The notes: generated by a model not told the origin, from the sequence alone. A stretch of DNA of 36,838 nt from a virus (IMGVR_UViG_3300034198_003104:1-36838); one strand, 5' to 3'; positions 1-6,660 are shown, counted from the stretch's first letter. Numbers and translations: made by a program.

Positions 1-87
1 AATCCTAATCTCGGACAACTGACGCTGCGCCAAGATTATAGCCATAGCGTCGTTAAAGCCTAGGTCACACACTACATGCACCTTTAG
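1..87. repeat. Terminal direct repeat, left copy (assembly overlap)
   Basis: The first 87 bases are identical to the last 87 bases of the window. The repeat lies inside the terminase large-subunit reading frame, and joining the two copies gives an uninterrupted gene. This is what a circular or circularly permuted genome looks like after linear assembly. A genuine short terminal repeat is possible but less likely, because it would sit in the middle of an essential gene. Confidence 0.95.
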
Positions 88-810
88 CTTAGGGTCATAC
101 GGCACGTTAGCGAACCGCCCAGACTCCATTGAAGCCGCTATCTCTTTGGCGTAAATAGCACCGTCTACCGCTGCCTTCGTGTTGCCTTCCCAGATGTTTT
201 CATAACTCTCTGGGTCTGTTGCCTTGCAGTGCAATCGTTCGGCTTCCAAGACTTCTGGAAACCACGGGTTATCTTGATAGTTGATTTTGACCACAACCGC
301 AGAAGGCGGTGGGTTTAGCACAAATCGTTTGTATGTCTCGTCGCTGTCTAGCTCAGGGTTAAAACTGATCCATACCTCGGAATCAGGCTTGCGGATCGTC
401 GGGATAAGAATATCCCATGATCGTTTACTAACTGCTTGGGCTTCTTCGATCCAAACGCGGTCTATACCCTCAAAAGATTTTATAGACTCCGCAGTGTGGT
501 CAGCCAGACCAGCGAATATAAACTCTGTTCCGTTCTTGCCCCTGATCTCGGTAGTCAGCACATCGTAGAACTGGCCTAGTCCCAACTCCTGTATCTGGTC
601 GCCTAGTAGCTTATGGACTGAATCTTTGATCGACTTCTGGACTTCGCGTGTGCAGAGTATCCGCAACTTTCGTTCAGCGCCCGTAATCAGTAGCGCCCTA
701 GCGTAGCCCCATGACTTCGCCCCACCCCGACCACCATAGCAGACCTTGAATCTGTGCGGCTTGAATAAAAACTCTAGCTTCTCTGGAAACCGAACCTCAG
801 TTTCGGCCAA
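1..810 (-). CDS. terL: Terminase large subunit, N-terminal ATPase part (continues at 36751)
   Basis: This is the ATPase half of the DNA-packaging motor. The frame runs off the left end and resumes at 36751-36305, giving 418 residues when the circle is closed. A TTG codon at 810 is the only possible start that keeps the whole ATPase domain, because a stop lies just upstream in the frame. A Walker A motif (GGRGGAKS, residues 26-33) and a Walker B segment (RVWIEEA, about 118-124) are visible. A DNPWFP motif further on resembles PBSX-type Terminase_3 proteins. The start overlaps the end of the small-subunit candidate by 14 bases, which suggests coupled translation. Assignment is by motif, and the TTG start is inferred. 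Confidence 0.93.
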   Translation of the reverse strand, partial: MAETEVRFPEKLEFLFKPHRFKVCYGGRGGAKSWGYARALLITGAERKLRILCTREVQKSIKDSVHKLLGDQIQELGLGQFYDVLTTEIRGKNGTEFIFAGLADHTAESIKSFEGIDRVWIEEAQAVSKRSWDILIPTIRKPDSEVWISFNPELDSDETYKRFVLNPPPSAVVVKINYQDNPWFPEVLEAERLHCKATDPESYENIWEGNTKAAVDGAIYAKEIAASMESGRFANVPYDPKLKVHVVCDLGFNDAMAIILAQRQLSEIRI

Positions 811-1084
811 ACAGCACCCGCATCGACATGTTTATCGGGTTCTCTGCATCACCAGCTACGGTAACAGCCTGCGCTGGCCTACCGTCCAATCTATCAGCAA
901 TCTCTTTGATTGCCCACGGCTCACCGACGGAAGCTAGGTCTAGCAGTTTCTCGGCAGCAGAGCGCAGCCTTTTACTGTCGTCCTGAACAATCGCTCTATT
1001 CAAAACGTCAATAAATTTACGGTCTTTTGACACTCCGGCCGGGTTTCCTGATTGACCTTTTTTAAATGGCATTGCTGTAGACAA
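797..1084 (-). CDS. Terminase small subunit candidate (DUF5681-like)
   Basis: This encodes a basic protein of up to 95 residues with the N-terminal motif KKGQSGNPAG. That motif is typical of the DUF5681 family, which is often found directly before terminase large-subunit genes. Its position immediately upstream of terL, with a 14-base overlap, supports a role in DNA recognition during packaging. The first codon of the long frame is TTG at 1084; an ATG at 1072 (MPFKKGQ) is an alternative. Neither has a clear ribosome-binding site. No classical small-terminase fold can be read from the sequence, so the function rests on motif and position. Confidence 0.65.
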   Translation of the reverse strand: MSTAMPFKKGQSGNPAGVSKDRKFIDVLNRAIVQDDSKRLRSAAEKLLDLASVGEPWAIKEIADRLDGRPAQAVTVAGDAENPINMSMRVLFGRN

Positions 1085-1107
1085 TAAGTTATTGATTTAT
1101 TTGCTGA

Positions 1108-1488
1108 TTAGAATTTGGTCGTAGTGTAACCGGTTATTGCGACGGTCTGCTGTGTTGACGCGCCACCAGCACCGCTAAATTCCAGCGTTACAGCCTGACC
1201 TGATACGCCCTCGATGTTCAGCCCTGATAGCGTAACCTCGTTACCGCCTGTAACCGGCCCGCGCATGGCGCATGACCAGAGGATGTTACCCGCACCAGTC
1301 GTAGAGTCGCGCAGCCTAGCGAATACAATCGAGCTTGCAGCTACGTCACCGCAAATGCTGGCCGTGATTGACGTAACCCAATGCTTCTGACCAGCTACAG
1401 CACCACGGCTGATAGTCGCTGCAGTATTGGTTGCCGGTTCATGAGCTATTGACCACTCTGCGGGGCCGGTTGTTTTCTGTGGGTCCAT
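1108..1488 (-). CDS. Virion-like beta-rich protein, unknown function
   Basis: A 126-residue protein rich in Thr, Ser, Ala and Gly with alternating hydrophobic residues, as in small beta-sandwich virion proteins. The ATG at 1488 follows a GAGGT ribosome-binding site. It lies in the late leftward operon between a zinc-ribbon protein and the terminase genes. There is no signal peptide or membrane segment. A head decoration or fibre-associated role is possible from composition, but I do not recognise the family. Confidence 0.75.
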   Translation of the reverse strand: MDPQKTTGPAEWSIAHEPATNTAATISRGAVAGQKHWVTSITASICGDVAASSIVFARLRDSTTGAGNILWSCAMRGPVTGGNEVTLSGLNIEGVSGQAVTLEFSGAGGASTQQTVAITGYTTTKF

Positions 1489-1490
1489 AA

Positions 1491-1739
1491 TTAAACCTCA
1501 AATTTGTTAGCAGATTCAGTCATTTGCGACACAGAATCCATTATTGTCTGCCGTAATACGGAATTTTCCGCTTCCAATTCCCTAATCTGGGCTGATAACC
1601 GTTCTTCCATCGTAGAGCCAAACGACTCCGCACAGGATCTGCACAAGTAGCCGGATATTCCAGACTCACCACCGTAGCAGTCCATGTAAGCGTATCGCCT
1701 GCACTTCATGCACCGCGTGTCGTCAAACAGTTTTGACAC
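1491..1739 (-). CDS. Small zinc-ribbon and coiled-coil protein
   Basis: An 82-residue protein with two CxxC pairs in its first 40 residues (CMKC and CRSC, with a further Cys between them), consistent with a zinc ribbon. A heptad-like helix rich in Glu and Leu follows. It starts with GTG at 1739, directly after the stop codon of the 16-residue peptide gene. It is the second gene of the late operon. A nucleic-acid-binding or protein-bridging role fits the layout, but no family is recognised. Confidence 0.7.
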   Translation of the reverse strand: MSKLFDDTRCMKCRRYAYMDCYGGESGISGYLCRSCAESFGSTMEERLSAQIRELEAENSVLRQTIMDSVSQMTESANKFEV

Positions 1740-1790
1740 TTAGCAGCCTTTTTTGCCGCCCTTACCTTTACCGCCTTTTGATTTCTTCAT
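1740..1790 (-). CDS. 16-residue Lys/Gly-rich peptide
   Basis: ATG at 1790 is preceded by a strong AAAGGA ribosome-binding site with 6-base spacing. It encodes MKKSKGGKGKGGKKGC and ends in TAA directly before the GTG of the next gene. Eight of 16 residues are Lys and six are Gly or Cys, so the product would be a very basic, flexible peptide. It could bind DNA or RNA, or it could mainly couple translation to the zinc-ribbon gene. The strong ribosome site and tight junction argue that it is translated, but its function is unknown. Confidence 0.6.
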   Translation of the reverse strand: MKKSKGGKGKGGKKGC

Positions 1791-1814
1791 GATTTTCCTT
1801 TGAACAAATAAATT

Positions 1815-1846
1815 GCCCCCGACTGCCATCGCGAACAGTCAGGGGC
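1815..1846 (-). terminator. Strong hairpin with AU-rich tail, candidate leader terminator
   Basis: An 11-bp stem (GCCCCTGACTG paired with CAGTCGGGGGC, one G-U pair) is followed on the minus strand by AATTTATTTG. The tail is AU-rich but not a clean U-run, so termination may be partial. It sits just upstream of the first late gene, where a Q-dependent terminator would be expected. Confidence 0.4.
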
Positions 1847-1848
1847 CA

Positions 1849-1887
1849 AAACCACGGGCAGCAGGGAGGGGGTCTGTGCCGTGGTTT
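1849..1887 (-). terminator. 9-bp hairpin ending in a short U-run, candidate terminator
   Basis: AAACCACGG and CCGTGGTTT pair perfectly around a 21-base C-rich loop, and the descending arm ends in TTTT on the minus strand. The short U-run and long loop make it a weak intrinsic terminator or a pause/antitermination structure rather than a textbook terminator. Confidence 0.35.
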
Positions 1888-1971
1888 AAATAACGGATTT
1901 TTAGGCGAGCAAGTGCGCTGATAAGCACTTCTCCGGTTTAGCTTCAACCGAGAGCCTTCCGAATTACTCCA

Positions 1972-2000
1972 TTTTTACCACAAACAATTTGACAGCGCAA
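1972..2000 (-). promoter_or_regulatory. Candidate late promoter after the Q-like gene
   Basis: On the minus strand TTGCGC (2000-1995) and TAAAAA (1977-1972) are separated by 17 bases, and TGG directly before the -10 gives an extended -10. The -35 matches consensus at only 3 of 6 bases, so the promoter is tentative. Its position, between the stop of the Q-like gene and the hairpin leader, is that expected of a lambda pR'-type late promoter. Confidence 0.35.
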
Positions 2001-2519
2001 TTATTTTGTGTGCCGCTCCAATTCCCGACACATCACCGCGTTAGCTGTCCGGTCGTGCTGCCCCATAACCCCGAGTAGCCACGTGATTTTGAACCCTGAC
2101 CGCTTGGTCATGGCGTAACTGATCTGCATCGTCCGCGCACGCTCAAAATCGTTGTATTTATGAATCTTCGACCCGCCGCAGGTCTCACACACTACGCGCA
2201 GGTCATTCACCAGCATCTCGCCAACGCCCCGACAGTCACGGCAGGAAGGGGCCAGAAACTCGCGCAAAGCCTGCGCCACGATTGCGGCAGCGATAGGTGG
2301 GGCATCCGTATACCTTTTCGCGTAAATCTCCGCTAAAGCAGCTTGTGCGTGTTTGTAAGCGTTTGACTCCAACTGATACTTGGCTTTCCACAACCACAAT
2401 CCGAGAGGGTCAACCTTGCCACTAGCGGCGACCCTATCAACCGCCTTCTCCTCCAACGGCGACCACGACAACCCGGCAAACGCAGTAGAAGCAAACGGTT
2501 CCCGCACGTTAGTCACCAT
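2001..2519 (-). CDS. Q-like late antiterminator candidate with zinc-binding motif
   Basis: A 172-residue protein with a DnaJ-like zinc-binding pair in its C-terminal half: C93-x2-C96-x-G-x-G and C111-x2-C114-G-G. Lambdoid and betaproteobacterial-phage Q-type antitermination proteins carry comparable CxxCxGxG motifs. It is the last gene before the late leader and the virion operon, which is where Q is usually found. If correct, it would load onto RNA polymerase at the late promoter and let it read through the leader hairpins. It overlaps the upstream gene by 11 bases. The Q assignment combines motif and position and is not certain. Confidence 0.5.
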   Translation of the reverse strand: MVTNVREPFASTAFAGLSWSPLEEKAVDRVAASGKVDPLGLWLWKAKYQLESNAYKHAQAALAEIYAKRYTDAPPIAAAIVAQALREFLAPSCRDCRGVGEMLVNDLRVVCETCGGSKIHKYNDFERARTMQISYAMTKRSGFKITWLLGVMGQHDRTANAVMCRELERHTK

Positions 2520-2841
2520 AGTAATCCGCCTTATTTGCGACGCATTCGCATATTGCTTTTAATAAATCTTTATTTACACCTAATATTGTTTCATCGTCAG
2601 ACCACCTTACAAGCCAACATTTATCTTGGAAAAATATTTCAAGTTTCAAACTTAAAACCAAATCCATAGCTTGTGATTTGCTATTTGATGGGTCGTAAAG
2701 ATCTGATTTTTTAATTCCATTTCCTCCGCGCCGGTCATTTATTCTGCACATTCCAGCATAAAACCTGTGTTTAATACCCATCGAATCAGCGCATTTTTTA
2801 ATAATTTCATTGGGAAACATCCACTTCCATTTGTCTACCAT
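2509..2841 (-). CDS. Hypothetical protein, 110 residues
   Basis: The frame is longer, but ATG at 2841 overlaps the stop of the preceding nuclease-like gene and is the better start. The product is basic and soluble, with aromatic residues at the N-terminus (KWKWMF) and several Cys residues that form no recognisable cluster. It is AT-richer than its neighbours, with many AAA and ATT codons, which may mark a recent acquisition. I do not recognise the family. Confidence 0.65.
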   Translation of the reverse strand: MVDKWKWMFPNEIIKKCADSMGIKHRFYAGMCRINDRRGGNGIKKSDLYDPSNSKSQAMDLVLSLKLEIFFQDKCWLVRWSDDETILGVNKDLLKAICECVANKADYYGD

Positions 2842-3158
2842 TTTAGCACCCCGTCGATGATCGCCTGCCGCACCGTAGCAGCAAAATGTTCCAACTGACT
2901 CCCGTAAACCTTCTCCCAATTCGCGACGGGCATGGAGTGAAACGCCGTGTGCTCATCCCGCGTCAGCGGTATCACGAACAGGTCATCGCCTTTCATACCA
3001 CCTGTTGCACCGGTTAGCTTGGCATAACCCTTGATGTGGTGAGGATCGTCTGCCGGTCTGCCGCTGATGCAGCTAGGCAGCGACTTGACGTATTTCAGCC
3101 ATGCCTCATTACGCAAGTATTCGCGTTTTTGCGAAGGTTTTTGTCCGGTTAGGTTCAT
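2835..3158 (-). CDS. HNH-like phage nuclease (DUF968-like)
   Basis: Start ATG at 3158 overlaps the stop of the NinB-like gene by ATGA, giving 107 residues. The central part has DPHHI (residues 38-42), GGMKGDDLFVIPL and DEHTAFH (68-74). This spacing is typical of DUF968-type phage proteins, which are predicted HNH nucleases. These genes usually sit in nin-like recombination regions next to NinB, as here. The usual first Cys pair is incomplete (only C30 remains before the His pair), so zinc binding may be weakened. Activity is predicted only. Confidence 0.7.
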   Translation of the reverse strand: MNLTGQKPSQKREYLRNEAWLKYVKSLPSCISGRPADDPHHIKGYAKLTGATGGMKGDDLFVIPLTRDEHTAFHSMPVANWEKVYGSQLEHFAATVRQAIIDGVLKW

Positions 3159-3469
3159 CCCTCGTAATCCTCCAGATATACGCCCCTCTCGGCAGCGAAG
3201 TGTTCGACCTTTTCCATAAACTCCCCGAATTCCGCGACATCTAAATCCGTCGACGACCGGCACCTGTGGATAACCTTCCCGTTCGGCAGCTTTACATCGT
3301 CCATCCCAAGCAAGCGGCTTTTGAAATACTCGTGCCAGACCTCTGCGGTATACGCCTGACCCTGCGGCTTCAGTTTGTCAGCCATCAGGTGCAGAATCAG
3401 CCAATACCGCGCATTAGCAGGATTAGACCTGCGCTTACGTTGCTTGCATGTGGGGCAGCGGTCAATCAT
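3155..3469 (-). CDS. NinB-like recombination protein
   Basis: A 104-residue protein whose C-terminal half reads STDLDVAEFGEFMEKVEHFA and then AERGVYL. This matches the pattern of phage NinB (lambda Orf-like) recombination mediators, which end in a Ser-Thr-x-Leu helix and an AAERGV segment. The N-terminus has a CPTC pair that is not part of the standard family and may bind zinc. ATG at 3469 overlaps the upstream stop by ATGA. NinB-type proteins bind single-stranded DNA and help RecA-like or annealing reactions, which fits the ERF and SSB-like genes elsewhere in the genome. Confidence 0.65.
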   Translation of the reverse strand: MIDRCPTCKQRKRRSNPANARYWLILHLMADKLKPQGQAYTAEVWHEYFKSRLLGMDDVKLPNGKVIHRCRSSTDLDVAEFGEFMEKVEHFAAERGVYLEDYEG

Positions 3470-3801
3470 GCGTCTTTGCCATTATCAGGGTAGTCGTCAA
3501 TGCTGTGCTTTGTTTTCGCGTATGACTCAAAATCAATCAACATAGCAACTGTTTTAAATACGTCATCCATATTCCGCACAACCACCATGAATAGCGGGAA
3601 TTTCTTTTGCGCGTCCGTTAGCTTTCCTGTTTTTGTTTTGATTTCAACAGGTATACAAATTTTGCCATGCCCGACCAAAATGTCAGGGAAACCTGAACCA
3701 AACCGAGAACAATCAACAACACCGTCAGCCCCAAGAATCCGACGGAAAGCATCACGGATTTCGCCATGATTCGCATCAATTCGACGCGCATACTTGCTCA
3801 C
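3466..3801 (-). CDS. PD-(D/E)xK nuclease, VRR-NUC-like
   Basis: A GTG start at 3801 overlaps the upstream stop as GTGA and gives 111 residues; a longer frame from GTG 3828 is possible. The core shows FPDILVG with D40, then PVEIKTKTGKLTDAQKKF with E53, K55 and Q65. This is the D...ExK...Q arrangement of the VRR-NUC group of the PD-(D/E)xK nucleases, used as resolvases and repair enzymes. It lies in the recombination block between a small unknown gene and the NinB-like gene. A Holliday-junction or replication-intermediate substrate is inferred from context. Confidence 0.75.
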   Translation of the reverse strand: MSKYARRIDANHGEIRDAFRRILGADGVVDCSRFGSGFPDILVGHGKICIPVEIKTKTGKLTDAQKKFPLFMVVVRNMDDVFKTVAMLIDFESYAKTKHSIDDYPDNGKDA

Positions 3802-3980
3802 GCCAAATCCCGCATCGGCCACAGGCACCCCGTCCGGTATGGCTTAGGTGCGAACACCCCGCTGCCGCCTTTCCGCACTCTCGGCCTCGGCTTGAATAAA
3901 ACGCGGTGATCGCCAATGTAGTCGCTTAAGTCCTGAACTTGCTGTGGTTTCTTCTGCTCTGATTTCGTCGATTGAGTCAT
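3798..3980 (-). CDS. Small basic protein, 60 residues
   Basis: The open frame begins further upstream, but ATG at 3980 has an AAAGGAG ribosome-binding site with 7-base spacing and is clearly the start. The product is basic, with a central RPRVRKGGSG stretch and a Pro/Gly/aromatic-rich C-terminus. The stop overlaps the GTG start of the nuclease gene. No family is recognised. Its coupling to the nuclease suggests a related role, but this is only positional. Confidence 0.65.
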   Translation of the reverse strand: MTQSTKSEQKKPQQVQDLSDYIGDHRVLFKPRPRVRKGGSGVFAPKPYRTGCLWPMRDLA

Positions 3981-4003
3981 TGCCGAACTCCTTTCGTATT
4001 TCG

Positions 4004-4228
4004 TCAATCCACAAAGCGCACTGTGGGAGTTGTGTTCGATTGTTCTGCTTTGATTTTTCTGAATATGTTTGATGTGGCAATTTCGTATTCCTGTTCCAAT
4101 AAAAATATCCAATCCCGCAAAATGTCAGCCCGTAGCAATGCAGGTAATTCTTGGAATTTAATCCTGTTGCCAATTTCCCCTACGCCGTTGTCCAAATCAG
4201 CAATCAGTTGAATAACGTGACCATTCAT
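4004..4228 (-). CDS. Hypothetical helical protein, 74 residues
   Basis: ATG at 4228 overlaps the helicase stop by ATGA. The product looks mostly alpha-helical, with alternating Leu, Ile and acidic residues and no Cys or membrane segment. It lies directly downstream of the replicative helicase gene, so it may be a replication accessory factor. No conserved motif is visible. Confidence 0.65.
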   Translation of the reverse strand: MNGHVIQLIADLDNGVGEIGNRIKFQELPALLRADILRDWIFLLEQEYEIATSNIFRKIKAEQSNTTPTVRFVD

Positions 4229-5196
4229 GCCGCATCACCTCCATAAAAGTTTGCTATCTCGTGATACTCTTTTTTCGCCTGCTCAGGATTCATGTAATTC
4301 GTCGGTGCCCCCTCTGTAAATTGTCGCGATCCGTCGTGAAAGCCTAGCCCCAACACCCCAAGCCAGTTCGTCTGCCCCCGCTGTTTGTCCACCGTCAGCA
4401 AAGCCGGAAAGCCGTGAGCGTTTTTGTTTTGCTTGTCGCGCCACACGTTGAAGATGTAATCGGCCATAGATGCTATGTCGTGCGCTCCTGCGATGTCGTG
4501 GGCGCTGCCCGGTGAGTCCTCGCCGCCCTTTCCTTCACGCTTCCGCATGTGCGCTACCAGATGAATCGTGCAGCCCGTGTCGTGCGCTAGGGTTTTGAGT
4601 TCTGCGACGAAGGTAGACTGCGCTTCGTAATCATCCCGACCGACGTCAAGCATCATCAGCGAGTCAACAACAAACTGCGTGACCTTCAATTCTTCGCAGC
4701 AATACCGCACCACCGCCCGCAATGTGTCAGCCTTCAATCTTCCCTGCTGGTCGTAAAACCACAGATGCGCTGTTGCTTTGGCTATCCATTCGTCAATCAG
4801 TTTCGTGCTAGGGTCTTTTTGCCCGACAGCGACGCGGCACATGTCGCACCAGATGTGCCTGACCTCCTCTTCAAGCGACGCTATAGCAACCTTCTGACCA
4901 CCGCAGACAGCGTAAGCCATGACCTGCTTGAGCAACTGCGACTTGCCGTGATGCTGCCAACCAACCCACAGCGCCAGCTTGCCAGGACGTATCAAAACCT
5001 TGCCTTCAGCTTTCCGCCACGGCAGCGTCAACCCATCCTCCCTCTCCCGCCCCACCAGCATCATCCGGCGTCCTTCATCGGCCAAAGACTCGGCGGGAAT
5101 GATGCGGTTCATTTCCTCGCGGTTAAGGTATTTCTTTAAATCCAGATTCCGCAGCACGTTTGCCTGCTGTGCACGCTCTATCAGTCCGATTGTCAT
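4225..5196 (-). CDS. DnaB-like (RecA-fold) replicative helicase
   Basis: A 323-residue RecA-fold ATPase. It has a Walker A GWQHHGKSQ (79-87), a conserved Glu-rich segment after strand 2 (SLEEE, about 106-110), a Walker B VVDSL (175-179) and a HLVAH sensor region (211-215). A later stretch has ADYIFNVWRDK. This layout matches the C-terminal helicase domain of DnaB and twinkle-like proteins without the N-terminal primase-interaction domain. It would unwind the fork during phage replication. It is coupled to a small zinc protein upstream (4-base overlap) and lies two genes from the primase-like zinc protein. A primase TOPRIM domain is absent from this protein. Confidence 0.85.
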   Translation of the reverse strand: MTIGLIERAQQANVLRNLDLKKYLNREEMNRIIPAESLADEGRRMMLVGREREDGLTLPWRKAEGKVLIRPGKLALWVGWQHHGKSQLLKQVMAYAVCGGQKVAIASLEEEVRHIWCDMCRVAVGQKDPSTKLIDEWIAKATAHLWFYDQQGRLKADTLRAVVRYCCEELKVTQFVVDSLMMLDVGRDDYEAQSTFVAELKTLAHDTGCTIHLVAHMRKREGKGGEDSPGSAHDIAGAHDIASMADYIFNVWRDKQNKNAHGFPALLTVDKQRGQTNWLGVLGLGFHDGSRQFTEGAPTNYMNPEQAKKEYHEIANFYGGDAA

Positions 5197-5486
5197 GATT
5201 TGCTCTCCGTCAAAACTTCGTGGAGATGACGACGCTGTTCTGTTGTTAATTCTGGCTCTGAAATACCGTCTGATTGCTGATACTTTTCAATCATTTCCTT
5301 TTTAAGCACGTTTTCCCACCACCACTTACGCGCCTTCAATTCCTTGCCCTTCAGTTTGCCGCTTGCAGCGTTAAAATCAAGCCAACATCCGTAGCAAATT
5401 TCTTTAAATTGCTCAGTCCGTTCTCGCTCAAAAATTATCTTGCATGAACGACATTCAACCGCCTCTGGATCAACTATCTTTTTCAT
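5193..5486 (-). CDS. Small zinc-binding protein of the replication block
   Basis: A 97-residue protein with C13-x2-C16 (VECRSC) and C31-x2-C34 (CYGC), a likely four-Cys zinc site, followed by a charged helical region rich in Lys, Trp and Glu. It overlaps the primase-like gene upstream by four bases and the helicase downstream by four bases. The context suggests a loader or primase partner, but the family is not recognised. Confidence 0.7.
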   Translation of the reverse strand: MKKIVDPEAVECRSCKIIFERERTEQFKEICYGCWLDFNAASGKLKGKELKARKWWWENVLKKEMIEKYQQSDGISEPELTTEQRRHLHEVLTESKS

Positions 5487-5899
5487 TGCCCCCCCACCAT
5501 CTCAAGTGCCTGTTGAAATTCGCCAGCAATCGCCAGCAGCTTGTTTTTCTCCGCTTCCGCCAAAACCTTGCCTTTTGCCATGTCAACCGCCGCCAAAGCG
5601 ACTATTGTTGCCGAAAAGCTCATTGCACGTAACACATCTGCCGCAGGAATACGTCCACGACGCGTCAGGTGAGCCGTAGGCGCATCCGGCATGAGGTCTG
5701 ATACATCCATGCCCACAGAAGCCATAATTTCGCCAATTCCGCAGCCTGCGAAGCAATGCACCAGCAGCCGGTCGGAGTCCGATTCCGTAATGGTCATCGA
5801 CGGGGTTTTGTCGTCATGTGCCGGACAGCAAGCCAGCCAGCGACCACGACCGGTTTGCTTGACCTTGGAAAGATGGGATAGAAACAGGTCTGTTTTCAT
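5483..5899 (-). CDS. Stand-alone primase zinc-binding domain (CHC2-like)
   Basis: The first 60 residues contain CCPAHDDKTPS (C25, H28) and HCFAGC (C49, C53), the CHC2 zinc-finger signature of DnaG-type primases. A full primase would continue into a TOPRIM catalytic domain, but this protein ends at 138 residues with an Ala-rich helical tail and no E...DxD motif. It may act with a host primase or direct template recognition for another enzyme. It overlaps both neighbours by four bases, inside the replication block. The domain call is solid; how priming is completed is not known from this window. Confidence 0.8.
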   Translation of the reverse strand: MKTDLFLSHLSKVKQTGRGRWLACCPAHDDKTPSMTITESDSDRLLVHCFAGCGIGEIMASVGMDVSDLMPDAPTAHLTRRGRIPAADVLRAMSFSATIVALAAVDMAKGKVLAEAEKNKLLAIAGEFQQALEMVGGQ

Positions 5900-6546
5900 A
5901 CTATCGCCAATCTCGGCACAGAAGGCGCGTCCTGTTCCCAGCGTTCCTGATTCAGGTAGGTCAGCGGATTCGGGCAGAACTGCCCTTTTTCCTTAATCCA
6001 CTGGTCTGACTGCGCCATTGCCGTTACGTGAGACAAAATCTGGTCTGCAACAGAATCAAGGTTTTTCGATTCCCATTTCGACAGACATTGCGGCTTTTGA
6101 ATCTTCTTGGGGTAGACCGACCAGAACTCAGCGAAGCGCAATGTATTTGTATTTTTATGGTTAGTGGTTAATGGTTTATGGTTAGGGTTTTGTTTGGGTT
6201 CCCCAGATGAAACCGACTGGGTTTTTTTTGGCCTACCACCTTTGTTACCATTAGCCTTGTTTCTATTGACTATTTCCATATATTCTTCAATTTCCGCATC
6301 AATTCTACGATGTTGCCAACCGGCTTCCGTTTTTAAAAAAAATTCATTTAGAATTGAAAAAACTGCTTTTTTTTCTGAAACCGTGGTTGCCCGAATCATC
6401 AAACAAAGCCGGTTCATATCAAGCGTGAGCGGCTTTTCGGCTGTGTAGTAAGCATCCATAAGCAAACGGTAAGCGCCGTGCTCTATCACGGAAAGATGCT
6501 GTGTGCGGGTGGCGTAGTCGCCCAAATGATGCTTGTAGTATTTCAA
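5896..6546 (-). CDS. DUF1376-type replication initiator
   Basis: A 216-residue protein. The N-terminus (YYKHHLGDYATRTQHLSVIE, then HGAYRLLMDAYY) is a DUF1376 winged-helix-like domain seen in phage replication proteins. A linker rich in Asn, Lys and Pro (about 95-135) is followed by a C-terminal segment FWSVYPKKIQKPQCLSKW and YLNQERW, the FxxxYPxK helix typical of O-like initiators. The start is TTG at 6546, preceded by GGGG. Its linker DNA carries four tandem 7-bp repeats, as the origin does in lambda O. It probably recognises the origin and recruits the helicase. Coupled ATGA to the primase-like gene. Confidence 0.8.
   Translation of the reverse strand: MKYYKHHLGDYATRTQHLSVIEHGAYRLLMDAYYTAEKPLTLDMNRLCLMIRATTVSEKKAVFSILNEFFLKTEAGWQHRRIDAEIEEYMEIVNRNKANGNKGGRPKKTQSVSSGEPKQNPNHKPLTTNHKNTNTLRFAEFWSVYPKKIQKPQCLSKWESKNLDSVADQILSHVTAMAQSDQWIKEKGQFCPNPLTYLNQERWEQDAPSVPRLAIV
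6158..6185. repeat. Four tandem 7-bp iterons, candidate replication origin
   Basis: On the plus strand the units are TGGTTAG, TGGTTAA, TGGTTTA and TGGTTAG, directly adjacent (6158, 6165, 6172, 6179). They lie inside the linker of the DUF1376 gene in an AT-rich stretch that includes a run of T at 6152-6156. Seven is not a multiple of three, so the repeat is not a by-product of a repeated peptide. Iterons inside the initiator gene are the lambda arrangement. Confidence 0.5.
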
Positions 6547-6660
6547 TTAAACCCCGCACTTCTTGGCTATCAATCGCATTGCCCGCTGATACTCCGCAGG
6601 CGTAGCGCCGGGATGCTCACGCACCCACTGGCGTTTGAGCATTTCGTAATATCTCAGCAC
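6547..6660 (-). CDS. Small conserved-looking phage protein, 37 residues
   Basis: A GTG start at 6660 overlaps the upstream stop; an internal ATG at 6642 is an alternative. The product has a KRQWVREHPGATPAEYQRAM core and ends in IAKKCGV. I recall similar short proteins from proteobacterial phages near replication genes, but I cannot name the family. It ends right before the TTG start of the DUF1376 gene, so it may serve partly as a translational coupler. Confidence 0.6.
   Translation of the reverse strand: MLRYYEMLKRQWVREHPGATPAEYQRAMRLIAKKCGV

Larger units (their letters stand above)
1815..1950 (-). ncRNA. Structured leader of the late operon (four hairpins)
   Basis: The gap between the Q-like gene and the 16-residue peptide holds four hairpins in the leftward transcript. 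These are CGGTT/AACCG (1950-1934), AAGTGC/GCACTT (1930-1911), a perfect 9-bp stem with a 21-base loop (1887-1849), and an 11-bp stem with a UUCGCGAU-rich loop (1846-1815). The last stem has one C-A mismatch if read on the plus strand but a G-U pair on the minus strand, so the minus-strand RNA is the folded form. Position suggests an antitermination leader, but the function is inferred. Confidence 0.5.

Noticed and set aside
1-87. Terminal repeat as a true packaged direct terminal repeat
   Set aside because: It lies in the coding part of terL and the joined gene is intact, so assembly overlap is simpler.
3844-4173. 109-codon leftward frame overlapping three real small genes
   Set aside because: Lacks a ribosome site, and the 74- and 60-residue genes in the same stretch have clear starts and coupling.
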